This document shows, piece after piece, positions 16,897 to 24,982 of a stretch of 45,521 nt of DNA. A program made the translations under genes and the position numbers. Where the stretch lies: the NCBI GenBank assembly GCA_003978875.1, contig QNXQ01000121.1:1-45521 (forward strand), in the 5' to 3' direction. This DNA comes from Aquifex sp. Its GTDB lineage: Bacteria; Aquificota; Aquificia; Aquificales; Aquificaceae. The notes below the pieces were generated by a model. That model was given only the letters and a program-made list of their open reading frames with translations, did no database searches and had not been told where the DNA came from. The stretch's first letter is position 1. The number at the start of each line of letters is the position of its first letter.

Positions 16897-17918
16897 TGAA
16901 TATCTTTCTCTTCTTTTTTTTCCTCTATGCTATCTCCCTTGCCTTAGAGGTTAATTTAAAGGGAGCTATAACGGATATAGCTGTAGGTGGAAGTAAAATA
17001 GCCGTCTCAACGGAAAAGGGTAAAGTTTTTATCCTAAACAAGGGAAACCTCTCCGTAGAAAAGGAAATATCCTTACCGGAGTTTACGGATTTCATGGGAG
17101 AAAAACAAAAGGCAAAGGTCTTCAGCGTAGACTTATCTCCTTCGGAAAAGAAAGTTTTAATGGTAGTCGAATCAGACTTAGGAAAAAGAACCGTATTCCT
17201 CTTTGAAAACGAAACTCTGAAACCTATCCTTAAGCTCACGGACGCAAGTAAAGGTATGTTTTTAGACGAAGATAATATCATCCTCGGAACAATAGCGAAC
17301 GAGGTATGGCTCTACAACATAAAGGATAAGAAAACCGTCTACAAATATTTGGTTTTCAGGTTTGTTTTTTCCGATTTTGATATGAACAAAAACAGAAGTT
17401 TAATAGCTTGGGGAGATGAATCGGGAAAAGTATTTTTCATAGACCCTAAGAATGGAAAAGTAATAGGAGTGGGTACGGAAGGAAATAAAGATAAAATCTT
17501 TAAACTGAGTTTTGCAAAAAATAGAGTAATAGTTGGTGGAAGAGATAAAAAATCGGTAATATTCAACCTTAAAAACAAAATCACGGATAAGGAAGAATGG
17601 AAAGAAAAACTGGATGCTCCATCCTTGCTTAAAAATGTAAAAACTCAGTTTATAAACAGAGAACTTGAATTTATTCTTTTCCCAGAAAAAATTTACGAGT
17701 CAAAGTTTATGGTGTTTGCGGTAGCTATATCTCCAAATGAAAAATACGCGGTTTTTACCTCGGATGAGGAAGGCCATTTAACAGTAGTAGCTCCCGGAAT
17801 CGGGATTAAAAAAGTTCTCGATGCAGGTTGTTTTGTAAATGCTCTGGAATTTATAGACGATAAAAGGTTGCTTGTAGGATGTATTGACGGAATTTTAAAA
17901 GTAATGGAGGTACAGTGA
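16893..17918 (+). CDS. napL: NapL-like periplasmic beta-propeller protein
   Basis: A signal peptide (residues 1-17) is followed by about 320 residues of repeating beta-strand blades with phrases such as GKVFILN, KVFFIDP and HLTVVAP. This is the pattern of WD40/YVTN-like propellers, without heme-binding motifs. In Campylobacterota a gene for such a protein, napL, lies just before napD in napAGHBFLD, and here it has the same place. Its exact function is not settled. The name rests on position and architecture, since propeller sequences diverge quickly. Confidence 0.75.
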   Translation: MMNIFLFFFFLYAISLALEVNLKGAITDIAVGGSKIAVSTEKGKVFILNKGNLSVEKEISLPEFTDFMGEKQKAKVFSVDLSPSEKKVLMVVESDLGKRTVFLFENETLKPILKLTDASKGMFLDEDNIILGTIANEVWLYNIKDKKTVYKYLVFRFVFSDFDMNKNRSLIAWGDESGKVFFIDPKNGKVIGVGTEGNKDKIFKLSFAKNRVIVGGRDKKSVIFNLKNKITDKEEWKEKLDAPSLLKNVKTQFINRELEFILFPEKIYESKFMVFAVAISPNEKYAVFTSDEEGHLTVVAPGIGIKKVLDAGCFVNALEFIDDKRLLVGCIDGILKVMEVQ

Positions 17919-18265
17919 TGAATATTTCGAGCGTTGTCGTAAGATGTAAGCCTGAGGACCTTAACGAGGTTCTCCAATCCCTTGAAGATTCTGGGATGTG
18001 CGACGTTTACTTTTACGACGAAAGCGGAAAGATAGTTGTAGTGATTGAGGCAGAAGATGTAAAGGAAGAAGTCTTTAAAATGAAAGCTATTCAAAGCCTT
18101 CCCAAAGTTCTTTCTGCGGAACTTATATTCTCTTACAGCGACGAGTGGTCTGAGGCTAAAGAGTATCTTGATAAAAACGCCGACAGAGTTCCCAAAATTC
18201 TTAACGACGATAAGGTGAAAGCCGAAGATATCAAGTACCAAGGAAGGGTACCCAAATGGGTTTAA
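17918..18265 (+). CDS. napD: NapA signal-peptide chaperone NapD
   Basis: NapD binds the twin-arginine signal of NapA to hold back export until cofactor insertion. The 115-aa protein has the small ferredoxin-like fold pattern (ISSVVVRCKPEDL, IVVVIEAED, LSAELIFSYSD). It is the last gene of the nap cluster. The ATG at 17918 overlaps the napL stop by one base and follows TGGAGG; a GTG three bases earlier is an alternative. NapF, usual between napB and napL in Campylobacterota, is missing. Confidence 0.87.
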   Translation: MNISSVVVRCKPEDLNEVLQSLEDSGMCDVYFYDESGKIVVVIEAEDVKEEVFKMKAIQSLPKVLSAELIFSYSDEWSEAKEYLDKNADRVPKILNDDKVKAEDIKYQGRVPKWV

Positions 18266-18312
18266 CCCTTTTCTTTCTTTTGCCAGATTTTTATGATTTT
18301 TAGATTAAAAAC

Positions 18313-18341
18313 TTGACATTGTGTAAATAAGCGTTTACTTT
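18313..18341 (+). promoter_or_regulatory. norC promoter with embedded inverted repeat
   Basis: TTGACA (18313-18318), 17 bp, then TACTTT (18336-18341). The repeat TGTAAAT-AAGC-GTTTACT at 18322-18339 fills the spacer and overlaps the -10 box. This matches the 7-4-7 layout at nirS and at the cytochrome c gene 5198-5713. Binding there would block RNA polymerase. Confidence 0.6.
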
Positions 18342-18362
18342 CATAGATAGGAGGGGTGTAAG

Positions 18363-19043
18363 ATGAAGGTTGGCTGGTTAGAAGTCACCGTTGCAACCCT
18401 ATTCTTAACCCTTGTGTTAGGGGCAGTTTGGACAAGGGGTCGTAATTGGCTTGACCCCGAGTTTTGGAAAAGGTATGCAATAATCGGTTCAGCTATTATG
18501 TTCATAGCCCTTATCATCCTCACCTTCGATACCTTGGCAAAGACAAAGATAGGTAGCGATAGGGTACCTTCACCTACGGTAATCAACTACAAAATTGACT
18601 ACAAATACGACCCAGAAAAGGGTTACTTCAAACCCGTTATAGGACCGGAAAAAGAACTTCTCTTCGGAAAGGAGTACTCTGAAGAGGAAGCAATGGAATT
18701 GATAGTTAAAGGAAAACTTGTAATTCAAAGTAGGGCTTGTATGGATTGTCATACCCTCCTGGGAAATGGAGCTTACTACGCTCCTGACCTTACAAAAGCT
18801 TGGCTTGACCCTAAGTGGGAAAAGGTTATGATTGCCGCCACACAATCAAAAACAAAAGAGGAAGCCATGGTTAAGTTCCTTATGCATCCCGACAAGTATG
18901 CAACCTGGACGAGGAGAATGCCCAACTTGGACATCGACGAAGAAGAAGCTAAGGCTGTAGTTGCTTATCTAAAATGGATGGCTGCTATTAACACAAACGG
19001 TTTTCCTGACCACTTTGGTGAGTCAAAGTTAGTCAAGTTCTAA
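18363..19043 (+). CDS. norC: Nitric oxide reductase cytochrome c subunit
   Basis: NorC feeds electrons to NorB for 2 NO to N2O. The heme c motif CMDCH is at residues 126-130, with FLMHPDKY and RMPN near the expected methionine ligand. It is 226 aa, longer than the usual 150. It has two N-terminal hydrophobic segments (residues 6-22 and 38-55) and an insertion before the heme domain. A strong GGAGGGGTGTAAG precedes the ATG. The gene is 18 bp from norB. Confidence 0.93.
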   Translation: MKVGWLEVTVATLFLTLVLGAVWTRGRNWLDPEFWKRYAIIGSAIMFIALIILTFDTLAKTKIGSDRVPSPTVINYKIDYKYDPEKGYFKPVIGPEKELLFGKEYSEEEAMELIVKGKLVIQSRACMDCHTLLGNGAYYAPDLTKAWLDPKWEKVMIAATQSKTKEEAMVKFLMHPDKYATWTRRMPNLDIDEEEAKAVVAYLKWMAAINTNGFPDHFGESKLVKF

Positions 19044-19060
19044 TAAAGGAGGTGTAGGCA

Positions 19061-20500
19061 ATGGAGAAGATTTTAACAAGATTTTGGGGGGATATTTCAA
19101 ACCTTCCAGAAAGTAGGAAGATAGCCCTCATGTATTGGACTGTCGCCATAGCTCTATTCGGAGCTCAACTCCTTTTCGGACTAATAGCAGCTTATCAGTA
19201 CATCAACCCGGACTTCCTCTATACAGTAATGCCCTTTAATATAACCAGAATGCTCCACATCAATGCGATGGTTGTATGGTTGTTGATGGGCTTTATAGGG
19301 GGTATCTACTGGCTACTTCCCGATGAAACAGGACGTGATGTAGTCGGTGCAAAACTCGGGAGAATAGCCTTCTACCTCCTTACGGGAGCGGTAGCAGTAG
19401 TAGTACTCGTATACATACTCGTTCAAATGGGTAAAGGTAACTTCTTCACCATGTGGTTTATCAATGAAGGAAGGGAATACATTGAAGCTCCGAGGTGGGC
19501 GGACATAGGTATAGTTGCTGTAATGGGTATTATCTACTACAACGTCCTTGCAACCGTTCTTAAAGCTAAAAAGATTACAGGTCTCCTGGGAGTCCTTCTC
19601 ATAGACTTAATTGCACTTGCCGGTTTGTATGTAGCAGGAATGTTCTTTACCCCTAATATCACTTATGACCAATTTTGGTGGTGGTGGGTTGTTCACCTAT
19701 GGGTTGAAGCTACTTGGGAAGTTCTCGTAGGAGTTTTAATGGGATGGGCTTTAATGCACGTACTCGGAACTCCCAGAAGGATTATAGAAGGATGGTTATA
19801 TCTCGAAGTTCTTCTGGTTTTCGGAACAGGTATTCTAGGACTGGGACACCACTACTACTGGATTGGAACTCCTGAGTACTGGCTCGGAATAGGTGGATTC
19901 TTCTCATCCTTAGAACCTATACCCTTGGTTGCTATGATTGTTCACGCGGTATACGACGCGGGTGTTCACAAACTGCAAACTGTTAATAGACCTGCACTAT
20001 TCTTCATATTCCTGCAAGCGTTCGGAAACTTCTTCGGTGCAGGAGTTTGGGGATTTATGCACACCTTACCTCAGATAAATCTCTATTCTCACGGAACTCA
20101 AATGGCAGCATCCCACGGACACCTCGCATTCTTCGGAGCGTATGTAGCTACAAACTTGGTTCTAATGTACATAGCTCTTCAACATATAAGGGCACCTCAT
20201 GGACCCATCTTGGATAGCAAAACCTGGAAAATTGCCTATGTTGGAATGATAGTTTCAATGGTAGGAATGGTAGGAGCACTGCTCGTAGCTGGATTTGCCC
20301 AAACGTTCTTCGAAAGGGCTATAGGTGGTGCAACCTGGCAGGATTACATCATGAGCCAAATGCATCCTTGGGTAAAAATACCCATGTACTGGAGGTTAGG
20401 ATTCGGAATACTATTCTTCATATTCTACTTCGTACTGGTATACGACATGCTTACAATAGGTAAGAAGAAAGTGGAAGCTGTGGAGGTAAAACCGGCATGA
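19061..20500 (+). CDS. norB: Nitric oxide reductase large subunit (cNOR type)
   Basis: This 479-aa, 12-helix heme-copper-family protein holds heme b and the heme b3/FeB site. Ligand histidines are visible in TRMLHINAM, WWVVHLWVEATWE, LGLGHHYYWIG and SHGHLAFFGAY. The glutamate in WVEATWE is the family's conserved acidic residue. There is no N-terminal quinol-oxidising extension as in qNOR, and norC is adjacent, so it is the cytochrome c-dependent type. It overlaps the next small gene by 4 bp. Confidence 0.95.
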   Translation: MEKILTRFWGDISNLPESRKIALMYWTVAIALFGAQLLFGLIAAYQYINPDFLYTVMPFNITRMLHINAMVVWLLMGFIGGIYWLLPDETGRDVVGAKLGRIAFYLLTGAVAVVVLVYILVQMGKGNFFTMWFINEGREYIEAPRWADIGIVAVMGIIYYNVLATVLKAKKITGLLGVLLIDLIALAGLYVAGMFFTPNITYDQFWWWWVVHLWVEATWEVLVGVLMGWALMHVLGTPRRIIEGWLYLEVLLVFGTGILGLGHHYYWIGTPEYWLGIGGFFSSLEPIPLVAMIVHAVYDAGVHKLQTVNRPALFFIFLQAFGNFFGAGVWGFMHTLPQINLYSHGTQMAASHGHLAFFGAYVATNLVLMYIALQHIRAPHGPILDSKTWKIAYVGMIVSMVGMVGALLVAGFAQTFFERAIGGATWQDYIMSQMHPWVKIPMYWRLGFGILFFIFYFVLVYDMLTIGKKKVEAVEVKPA

Positions 20501-20823
20501 TGAGGGATCCTTACGAAATAATCTGGGTGCTTGCTGCCGGCTTTTTCTACATACTTTTTGCCGGTGCTTATGCTTTTTCTTACACCATTTTCAAAATGAA
20601 TAAAAATCCTTTTTATAAACAACTGGCAATAGGTTTTCTTCTCGGAATGCTATACTGTGCGTATATTCTTATGACTAATGGTATATTTGACCCCTTCTGG
20701 AAATGGTTAATAGGAATAGCAACAACCGCTTACATATTTATTCCTTTCGGAATGTGGAAAGTTGTAATAAAGATTCACGAACACGAACGTGAATTAAAGA
20801 GAAGAGAAAGAGGGCTTCAATAA
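20497..20823 (+). CDS. Small three-helix membrane protein in the nor operon
   Basis: A 108-aa protein with about three transmembrane helices and a basic C-terminal tail (HEHERELKRRERGLQ). Its ATG overlaps the norB stop (ATGATG), so it is cotranslated with norB. It has no heme or metal motif. Thermus nor operons also carry a small third membrane gene (norH). This protein could be an analogue, but homology cannot be judged by eye. Its 3' end overlaps the convergent nirDL gene by 30 bp. Confidence 0.7.
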   Translation: MMRDPYEIIWVLAAGFFYILFAGAYAFSYTIFKMNKNPFYKQLAIGFLLGMLYCAYILMTNGIFDPFWKWLIGIATTAYIFIPFGMWKVVIKIHEHERELKRRERGLQ

Positions 20824-21813
20824 TTCCTTTTCCCAGTAATAAAAATCCGGTGAAAATAGTTTTACCCTTTTCTTTTTGAATTCCCTTATTGAAAAGAGAA
20901 CCCTGTAATCCTTAATACCGAGTCTTTCGGAGTTTTCCTTACAAAATTCGTAAACCTCCTCCTTTTTCTTGCCGTGAATCATTGTAAACAGGTTATAAGG
21001 CCAGAACTCATTCGTTGTTCTTTGATAACAATGGGAAACGGCTTTATATCCGGCAAAGAATTTACCAACCTCATCAATTCTTTCTTTGTCTACTCTCCAA
21101 ACCCCCATACCATTTGCCTTAAATCCCATTTTTCTGTGGAAAAGAATGGAGGAAAACCGTCTCAAAACTCCTTTTTTCTTTAAGTTTTTTAAACCTTCAA
21201 GAACTTCCTTTTCAGATACGCCGAGTTTTTCCGAAATTACCTCAAAGGGTTTTTCAACGAGAGGTAAATCTTCCTGGGTTTCCCTTATAAGCGCCTTTTC
21301 AAAATCGGTAATATGTATCTTTTCTTCCCTCTCGGATTTAGGTTCTGGAATATTATCTTCTCTGTCCAACAGAGAATCAAAGTTAAGCCTTACACCGATT
21401 TTAAACGTTTTAACCGTTTTAAGGATTACGTACTCTTTTACATCGTTTCTTTCAGCCATCACTTTTACAAGTTCTTCCAACCCCAAATGTGCATCAGGTG
21501 GAACGGCTAAGGTAAACCAAAGGTTGAATTCATCTTCCCTTTCATAGTTATGACTCACTCCCGGACAAGAGCCTACAAAATTGGCAACTTCTTCAATCCT
21601 TTCTGGAGGAACTTTAAACGCTACAAGGGAACTTTCATATCCTGCCTTTCTTGTATCGTATATGGGAGAAATTTGACGAACTATTTTCTGCTCTTTTAAC
21701 TTTTTTAGTTCCCTTATCACATCCCTTTCGGAAATATTTAATCTATCCGCTATATACTTAAAGGGTCTTTCCGTTAAAGGAATATCCTCCTGGATTATTT
21801 TTAATAACTCCAT
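20794..21813 (-). CDS. nirDL: Siroheme decarboxylase NirDL (fused NirD-NirL)
   Basis: This 339-aa protein contains two copies of the Lrp/AsnC-like siroheme decarboxylase module: residues about 1-150 and 170-335. Each begins with a winged-helix segment (DIPLTERPFKYIADRL and DLPLVEKPFEVISEKL). The enzyme decarboxylates siroheme to didecarboxysiroheme on the route to heme d1. Such fused or paired NirDL proteins are known from Hydrogenobacter. No separate nirG or nirH is present, so this single protein probably does the whole step. Its start overlaps the nirE end by 56 bp. Confidence 0.92.
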   Translation of the reverse strand: MELLKIIQEDIPLTERPFKYIADRLNISERDVIRELKKLKEQKIVRQISPIYDTRKAGYESSLVAFKVPPERIEEVANFVGSCPGVSHNYEREDEFNLWFTLAVPPDAHLGLEELVKVMAERNDVKEYVILKTVKTFKIGVRLNFDSLLDREDNIPEPKSEREEKIHITDFEKALIRETQEDLPLVEKPFEVISEKLGVSEKEVLEGLKNLKKKGVLRRFSSILFHRKMGFKANGMGVWRVDKERIDEVGKFFAGYKAVSHCYQRTTNEFWPYNLFTMIHGKKKEEVYEFCKENSERLGIKDYRVLFSIREFKKKRVKLFSPDFYYWEKELLKPSFSSL

Positions 21814-22564
21814 TAAAGCCTACCCCCTTGAAGGTTTCGTTAAAATTCTTCAAAAGGTTATGAAGCTCTACCACTCTACCCACAACCATTACGGCGGGAG
21901 GATGGACTTCGGGAGGGTTTTCTGCCACTTCGTAAAGGGTGGATAAGATTACTTTTTGTTCTTCAGTCGTTCCCTTTTCTATAAAAGCTACAGGTTCAAA
22001 AGGATTTCTGCTGGCTTCGATGAGTTCTCTTGCTATTCTCTGTCTATTTTTTACACCCATCAACACTACCAGAGTGTCTACATCTTTAAAGGCTTTCCAG
22101 TCCACATATTTGCTTTTTCCTACCATCTCATGGCCTGTTACCACCGCAAAAGAGGAAGATATTCCCCTGAAGGTTAAAGGAATTGACGCGTACTCGGGAA
22201 CAGCGTAAAAGGAGCTAATTCCGGGAATAAGCTCGTAAGGAATACCGTTTTGTTCTAAAAATAGGGCTTCTTCCCCTCCTCTCCCGAATATAAACGGGTC
22301 TCCTCCCTTTAGTCTTACCACCGTTTTGTAGATTTTTGCGTAAAAAAGTAATAGCTTGTTAATCTCCTCTTGTGGAATGGTGTGTTTTCCATCCTCTTTT
22401 CCCACGTAAATGAGTTTGCAACCTGTCTTTCTGAGATTTAGTATTTCGTCGTTTATCAACCTGTCGTAGAGAATCACATCCGCCTCTTTTAGTATCCTGT
22501 AAGCTTTGAGGGTAAGGAGTTCTGGGTCTCCGGGTCCAGCTCCCACAATGTAAACCTTTCCCAT
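21758..22564 (-). CDS. nirE: Uroporphyrinogen-III C-methyltransferase of heme d1 synthesis
   Basis: The enzyme adds two methyl groups from SAM to uroporphyrinogen III to give precorrin-2. The N-terminal GKVYIVGAGPGDPELLTLKA, the central GGDPFIFGRGGEEA and PGISSFYAVPEYASIPLTFRG are CobA/NirE signatures. At 268 aa it is a stand-alone SUMT with no CysG dehydrogenase part. The nirE name is based on its place in the heme d1 operon; it may also serve siroheme. A GGAGGT lies 9 nt before the ATG. Confidence 0.93.
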   Translation of the reverse strand: MGKVYIVGAGPGDPELLTLKAYRILKEADVILYDRLINDEILNLRKTGCKLIYVGKEDGKHTIPQEEINKLLLFYAKIYKTVVRLKGGDPFIFGRGGEEALFLEQNGIPYELIPGISSFYAVPEYASIPLTFRGISSSFAVVTGHEMVGKSKYVDWKAFKDVDTLVVLMGVKNRQRIARELIEASRNPFEPVAFIEKGTTEEQKVILSTLYEVAENPPEVHPPAVMVVGRVVELHNLLKNFNETFKGVGFNGVIKNNPGGYSFNGKTL

Positions 22565-22595
22565 AACTACTTACCTCCTGCAAACAGTTGGCGTT

Positions 22596-22617
22596 TTTGA
22601 TTGCAAAGTTTATCAAA
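22596..22617 (-). promoter_or_regulatory. TTTGAT-N10-ATCAAA dyad upstream of nirE
   Basis: Six-base arms that match FNR-type half-sites are separated by 10 bp instead of 4. The dyad lies about 32 bp before the nirE start and near the 5' end of the plus-strand RNA candidate. Function is unproven. Confidence 0.25.
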
Positions 22618-22638
22618 AGTGTTAAAATAATATACAGA

Positions 22639-22815
22639 AGGTCTTGACAGAGACCTCAGCCCCGCGGAGTTAGACTTTGGATTTAGCCCGAAGAAGCCCG
22701 AAATGGGTGGAGGGTACAAAGGTATCTCCCGAGTTCCCGCTTCTTGCGGGAATAGGGAGTAGTAGTTCCTACCCCTTGTGTAGGGGTAGCGAAGGACACC
22801 TCGTGGGAAGGTGTG
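22639..22815 (+). ncRNA. Candidate structured RNA (about 180 nt), possibly 6S-like
   Basis: This noncoding gap is a GC-rich island between two AT-rich genes. It folds into strong stems: apical GTTCCCGC (22733-22740) with GCGGGAAT, then CTCCC with GGGAG, then GGGTA with TACCC. A competing hairpin pairs CTACCCCT (22769-22776) with AGGGGTAG (22782-22789). An outer stem joins CCCGCG-AG (22661-22669) to CTCGTGGG (22800-22807). G-U pairs in the outer and apical stems work only on the plus strand. TTGCAA, 16 bp, TAAAAT lies just upstream. A rod with a switchable central hairpin recalls 6S RNA, but no 6S consensus was checked. Confidence 0.45.
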
Positions 22816-22835
22816 AGTATTGTTTATAATTGACA

Positions 22836-23903
22836 TCATCTGCTTGCCTCCCACGGGTGTCCATAAATAAACACACCCGAAGGTGTGGGTACTTTGAATT
22901 CTTTCAATACCTTAAGGTCGGGAACGGATACTTTTTTTACTTTGTTCTCAAAATACGAGGACACGTAAATAAACTTTCCGTCAGAGGTAAAGCGGTAATG
23001 GAGTATTCTCTTTCCTAAAGGTTTTGTGTTTAATACCTTTTCACTTTCTAAATCCACTATAGTCAGGAAATCCTCTGAATCTCCGCTATAATTAACGGCC
23101 AAGTATCTACCGTCCGGAGATACCTGAACAAATACAGGCAGCCCTTTTACTTCTATGCTTCTCAAATAAGACATATTTTCAATGTCAACTACGTGAATCT
23201 TTCTTTCTCCAACCGCAGGTATGTAGGCGATTTTTCCCTTGATTCCCCAAAACCCGAAGTGAGGTATTTTAAAGACAACTTCTCCTTTTCCTTTTCTTTT
23301 AAATATTACTTTTTTATAAGTGAGACTTTTAAGGTCAATTATTCCTACACCGGATTCCCTGAAAAAACCAACTATATACTTATCTTTGTAAAGAAGGGCA
23401 TCGAAAGGCATCCTTCCTACATTGAGTTCTTTAATCAGATTTCCTTTCTCACAGTCCCTTATTTCTATCTTTTTCTTGTCCATCAGAGCGTATATAAAAA
23501 CTTCCCCATTTGACTTTATTCCAACATTTCTCGATTCAGTATTTATTTCCCTTAGAACATCTAAATTCTCATTTACAAGCACTACATTTTTAGGAGCATA
23601 GTTGGCTATAAGGATTTTGTTGTTGCAAAAGTTTATACCTATCGTACTGCTGCCGACTTTTACTTTTTTAAGGAGAACTTCCCTTTCAGGGTCTATCTTT
23701 GACAGGTATCCGTCCCTGCTTATCAGATATGCATATCCCTTAAAGAACTTAAGTGTTGCATGGTTAAGATTTCCCAGATTTTCAATCTCTTTTTTAACCT
23801 TATCCTTATCTATGACCGCAAGCTTTCCTGTTTCCCTTTCAACTACAAAAACCTTTCCAAAAGAAACACTTATGAAAATCAGGAGTACTACTAAAGATAA
23901 CAT
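22836..23903 (-). CDS. nirF: Heme d1 biosynthesis protein NirF
   Basis: The 355-aa protein starts with a signal peptide (residues 1-16) and continues as an eight-bladed-type beta-propeller similar in layout to the d1 domain of NirS but without a cytochrome c domain. Phrases such as KVFVVERETGKLAVID, GVGIIDL and VQVSPDGRYLAVNYSG are typical. NirF acts in the periplasm late in heme d1 assembly. Its start overlaps the nirJ end by 13 bp. Near its 3' end a CACACC-CGAA-GGTGTG hairpin followed by a U-rich tract on the minus strand (22872-22887) could cause partial termination before nirE. Confidence 0.88.
   Translation of the reverse strand: MLSLVVLLIFISVSFGKVFVVERETGKLAVIDKDKVKKEIENLGNLNHATLKFFKGYAYLISRDGYLSKIDPEREVLLKKVKVGSSTIGINFCNNKILIANYAPKNVVLVNENLDVLREINTESRNVGIKSNGEVFIYALMDKKKIEIRDCEKGNLIKELNVGRMPFDALLYKDKYIVGFFRESGVGIIDLKSLTYKKVIFKRKGKGEVVFKIPHFGFWGIKGKIAYIPAVGERKIHVVDIENMSYLRSIEVKGLPVFVQVSPDGRYLAVNYSGDSEDFLTIVDLESEKVLNTKPLGKRILHYRFTSDGKFIYVSSYFENKVKKVSVPDLKVLKEFKVPTPSGVFIYGHPWEASR
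22872..22887 (-). terminator. Intragenic hairpin with U-rich tail near the nirF 3' end
   Basis: CACACC and GGTGTG pair around a four-base loop (UUCG on the minus strand), followed by TTTATTT. It lies within the last codons of nirF. It may attenuate transcription into the RNA element and nirE, or protect the 3' end of the upstream message. Confidence 0.4.
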
Positions 23904-24979
23904 AGCGGGTCCTCCGCAAAGTAATCCCCGAAGGCGTAATAAGCGCGCGCTCTGGAATTTCCGTTACATATTTCTAGGAATTCACAACTTTTGCATCTTC
24001 CGTTTATTTTTCGAGGATATTCCCTAAGTCTCGAAAGTATACCGTTTGAGTTCCAAATTTCCGTAAATCCTTTCTCTCTCAAGTTTCCCAATGAATGGAA
24101 AAAGAATGGGTCTGGCTTTACATTTCCTTTGTAATCTATATTCACTAATCTTACTCCTGCACTGTTTCCTCCCCAATTCTTGAGGGATTTGTAAAGAACA
24201 TCTGCCCTTTCGGGATATCTCTGTTTAAATTTCCTGTAGAGAATCACAGCATCGGCTTCGTTGTTTCCCGTAACAATCTCTATACCCTTTTTCTCTTCCA
24301 CATACTCGAAGGCCTTATCTACAATCAGTTCAACTATTTTCCTGTAGTTTTCTTTCTCAACAGGACTTAGCTTTTGGCCTCTTCCTGCGAAAACCAAGTG
24401 AGATATGTAAAGTTTCGGTACTTTTAGCTCTTCGGCTAAGGAAAAAATGAACTTAAGGGATTTAGCAGTCTTTTGGGTAAGTGTGTACCTAAGCCCTACC
24501 TTAATTCCTTTAGAAATACAAAGTTTTATAGCGTCAAGAGACCTATTGAATGCTCCCCTTTTTCCTCTGAAAAGGTCATGAACCTCTGGAGTTCCGTCTA
24601 TACTTATACCTACGTAGTCAAAGCTTTCCTTTATCCTATCTATATTGCTTTCATCTATGAGAATTCCATTTGTAGAAAGATAGGTCTTTATCCCTTTTTT
24701 CCTCAAAATTTGTGAAATTTCGTATATATCTTCCCTCAGCAGCGGTTCTCCACCCGAGAGTATGGCAAATTTAACGTTATTTTTTACAAGCTCCTCGGAA
24801 ATACCTTCAATCTCATTTATAGAAAGCTCTTGAGATTTATCCTGATTAGCCCAAGAGTAGCAGTGTTTACAGTACAGATTGCACCTGTTGGTTAAGTTCC
24901 ATATAAGGATTACACCGCGGAGTGGTTCTATTACCTTTCCTTCAAGAGAGCTCCTTATATACTGTGTTAACCTAAGCAT
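23891..24979 (-). CDS. nirJ: Heme d1 biosynthesis radical SAM protein NirJ
   Basis: NirJ replaces two propionate side chains with oxo groups during heme d1 synthesis. The radical SAM cluster motif CNLYCKHC is at residues 33-40, followed by GGEPLL. The C-terminal cysteine cluster GRCKSCEFLEICNG binds a second Fe-S centre, as in SPASM-type proteins. The protein has 362 aa. It is placed between the V4R gene (3-bp gap) and nirF (13-bp overlap), which fixes the identity among radical SAM families. Confidence 0.92.
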   Translation of the reverse strand: MLRLTQYIRSSLEGKVIEPLRGVILIWNLTNRCNLYCKHCYSWANQDKSQELSINEIEGISEELVKNNVKFAILSGGEPLLREDIYEISQILRKKGIKTYLSTNGILIDESNIDRIKESFDYVGISIDGTPEVHDLFRGKRGAFNRSLDAIKLCISKGIKVGLRYTLTQKTAKSLKFIFSLAEELKVPKLYISHLVFAGRGQKLSPVEKENYRKIVELIVDKAFEYVEEKKGIEIVTGNNEADAVILYRKFKQRYPERADVLYKSLKNWGGNSAGVRLVNIDYKGNVKPDPFFFHSLGNLREKGFTEIWNSNGILSRLREYPRKINGRCKSCEFLEICNGNSRARAYYAFGDYFAEDPLCYL

Positions 24980-24982
24980 CTT

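Noticed and set aside
17693..18241. 182-codon minus-strand frame opposite napL and napD
   Set aside because: Phe/Leu/Ser-rich antisense shadow with no Shine-Dalgarno; both plus-strand genes fit a coupled operon.
22639..22815. Reading the GC-rich element as RNase P RNA, tmRNA or a cobalamin riboswitch
   Set aside because: The conserved cores of these RNAs, including the ALAA-type tag codons of tmRNA, are not visible, and Aquifex is known to lack a standard RNase P RNA.
22567..22854. A 95-codon open frame on the minus strand between nirE and nirF
   Set aside because: It has no family-like sequence and covers the GC-rich hairpins; the region is better explained as structured RNA.
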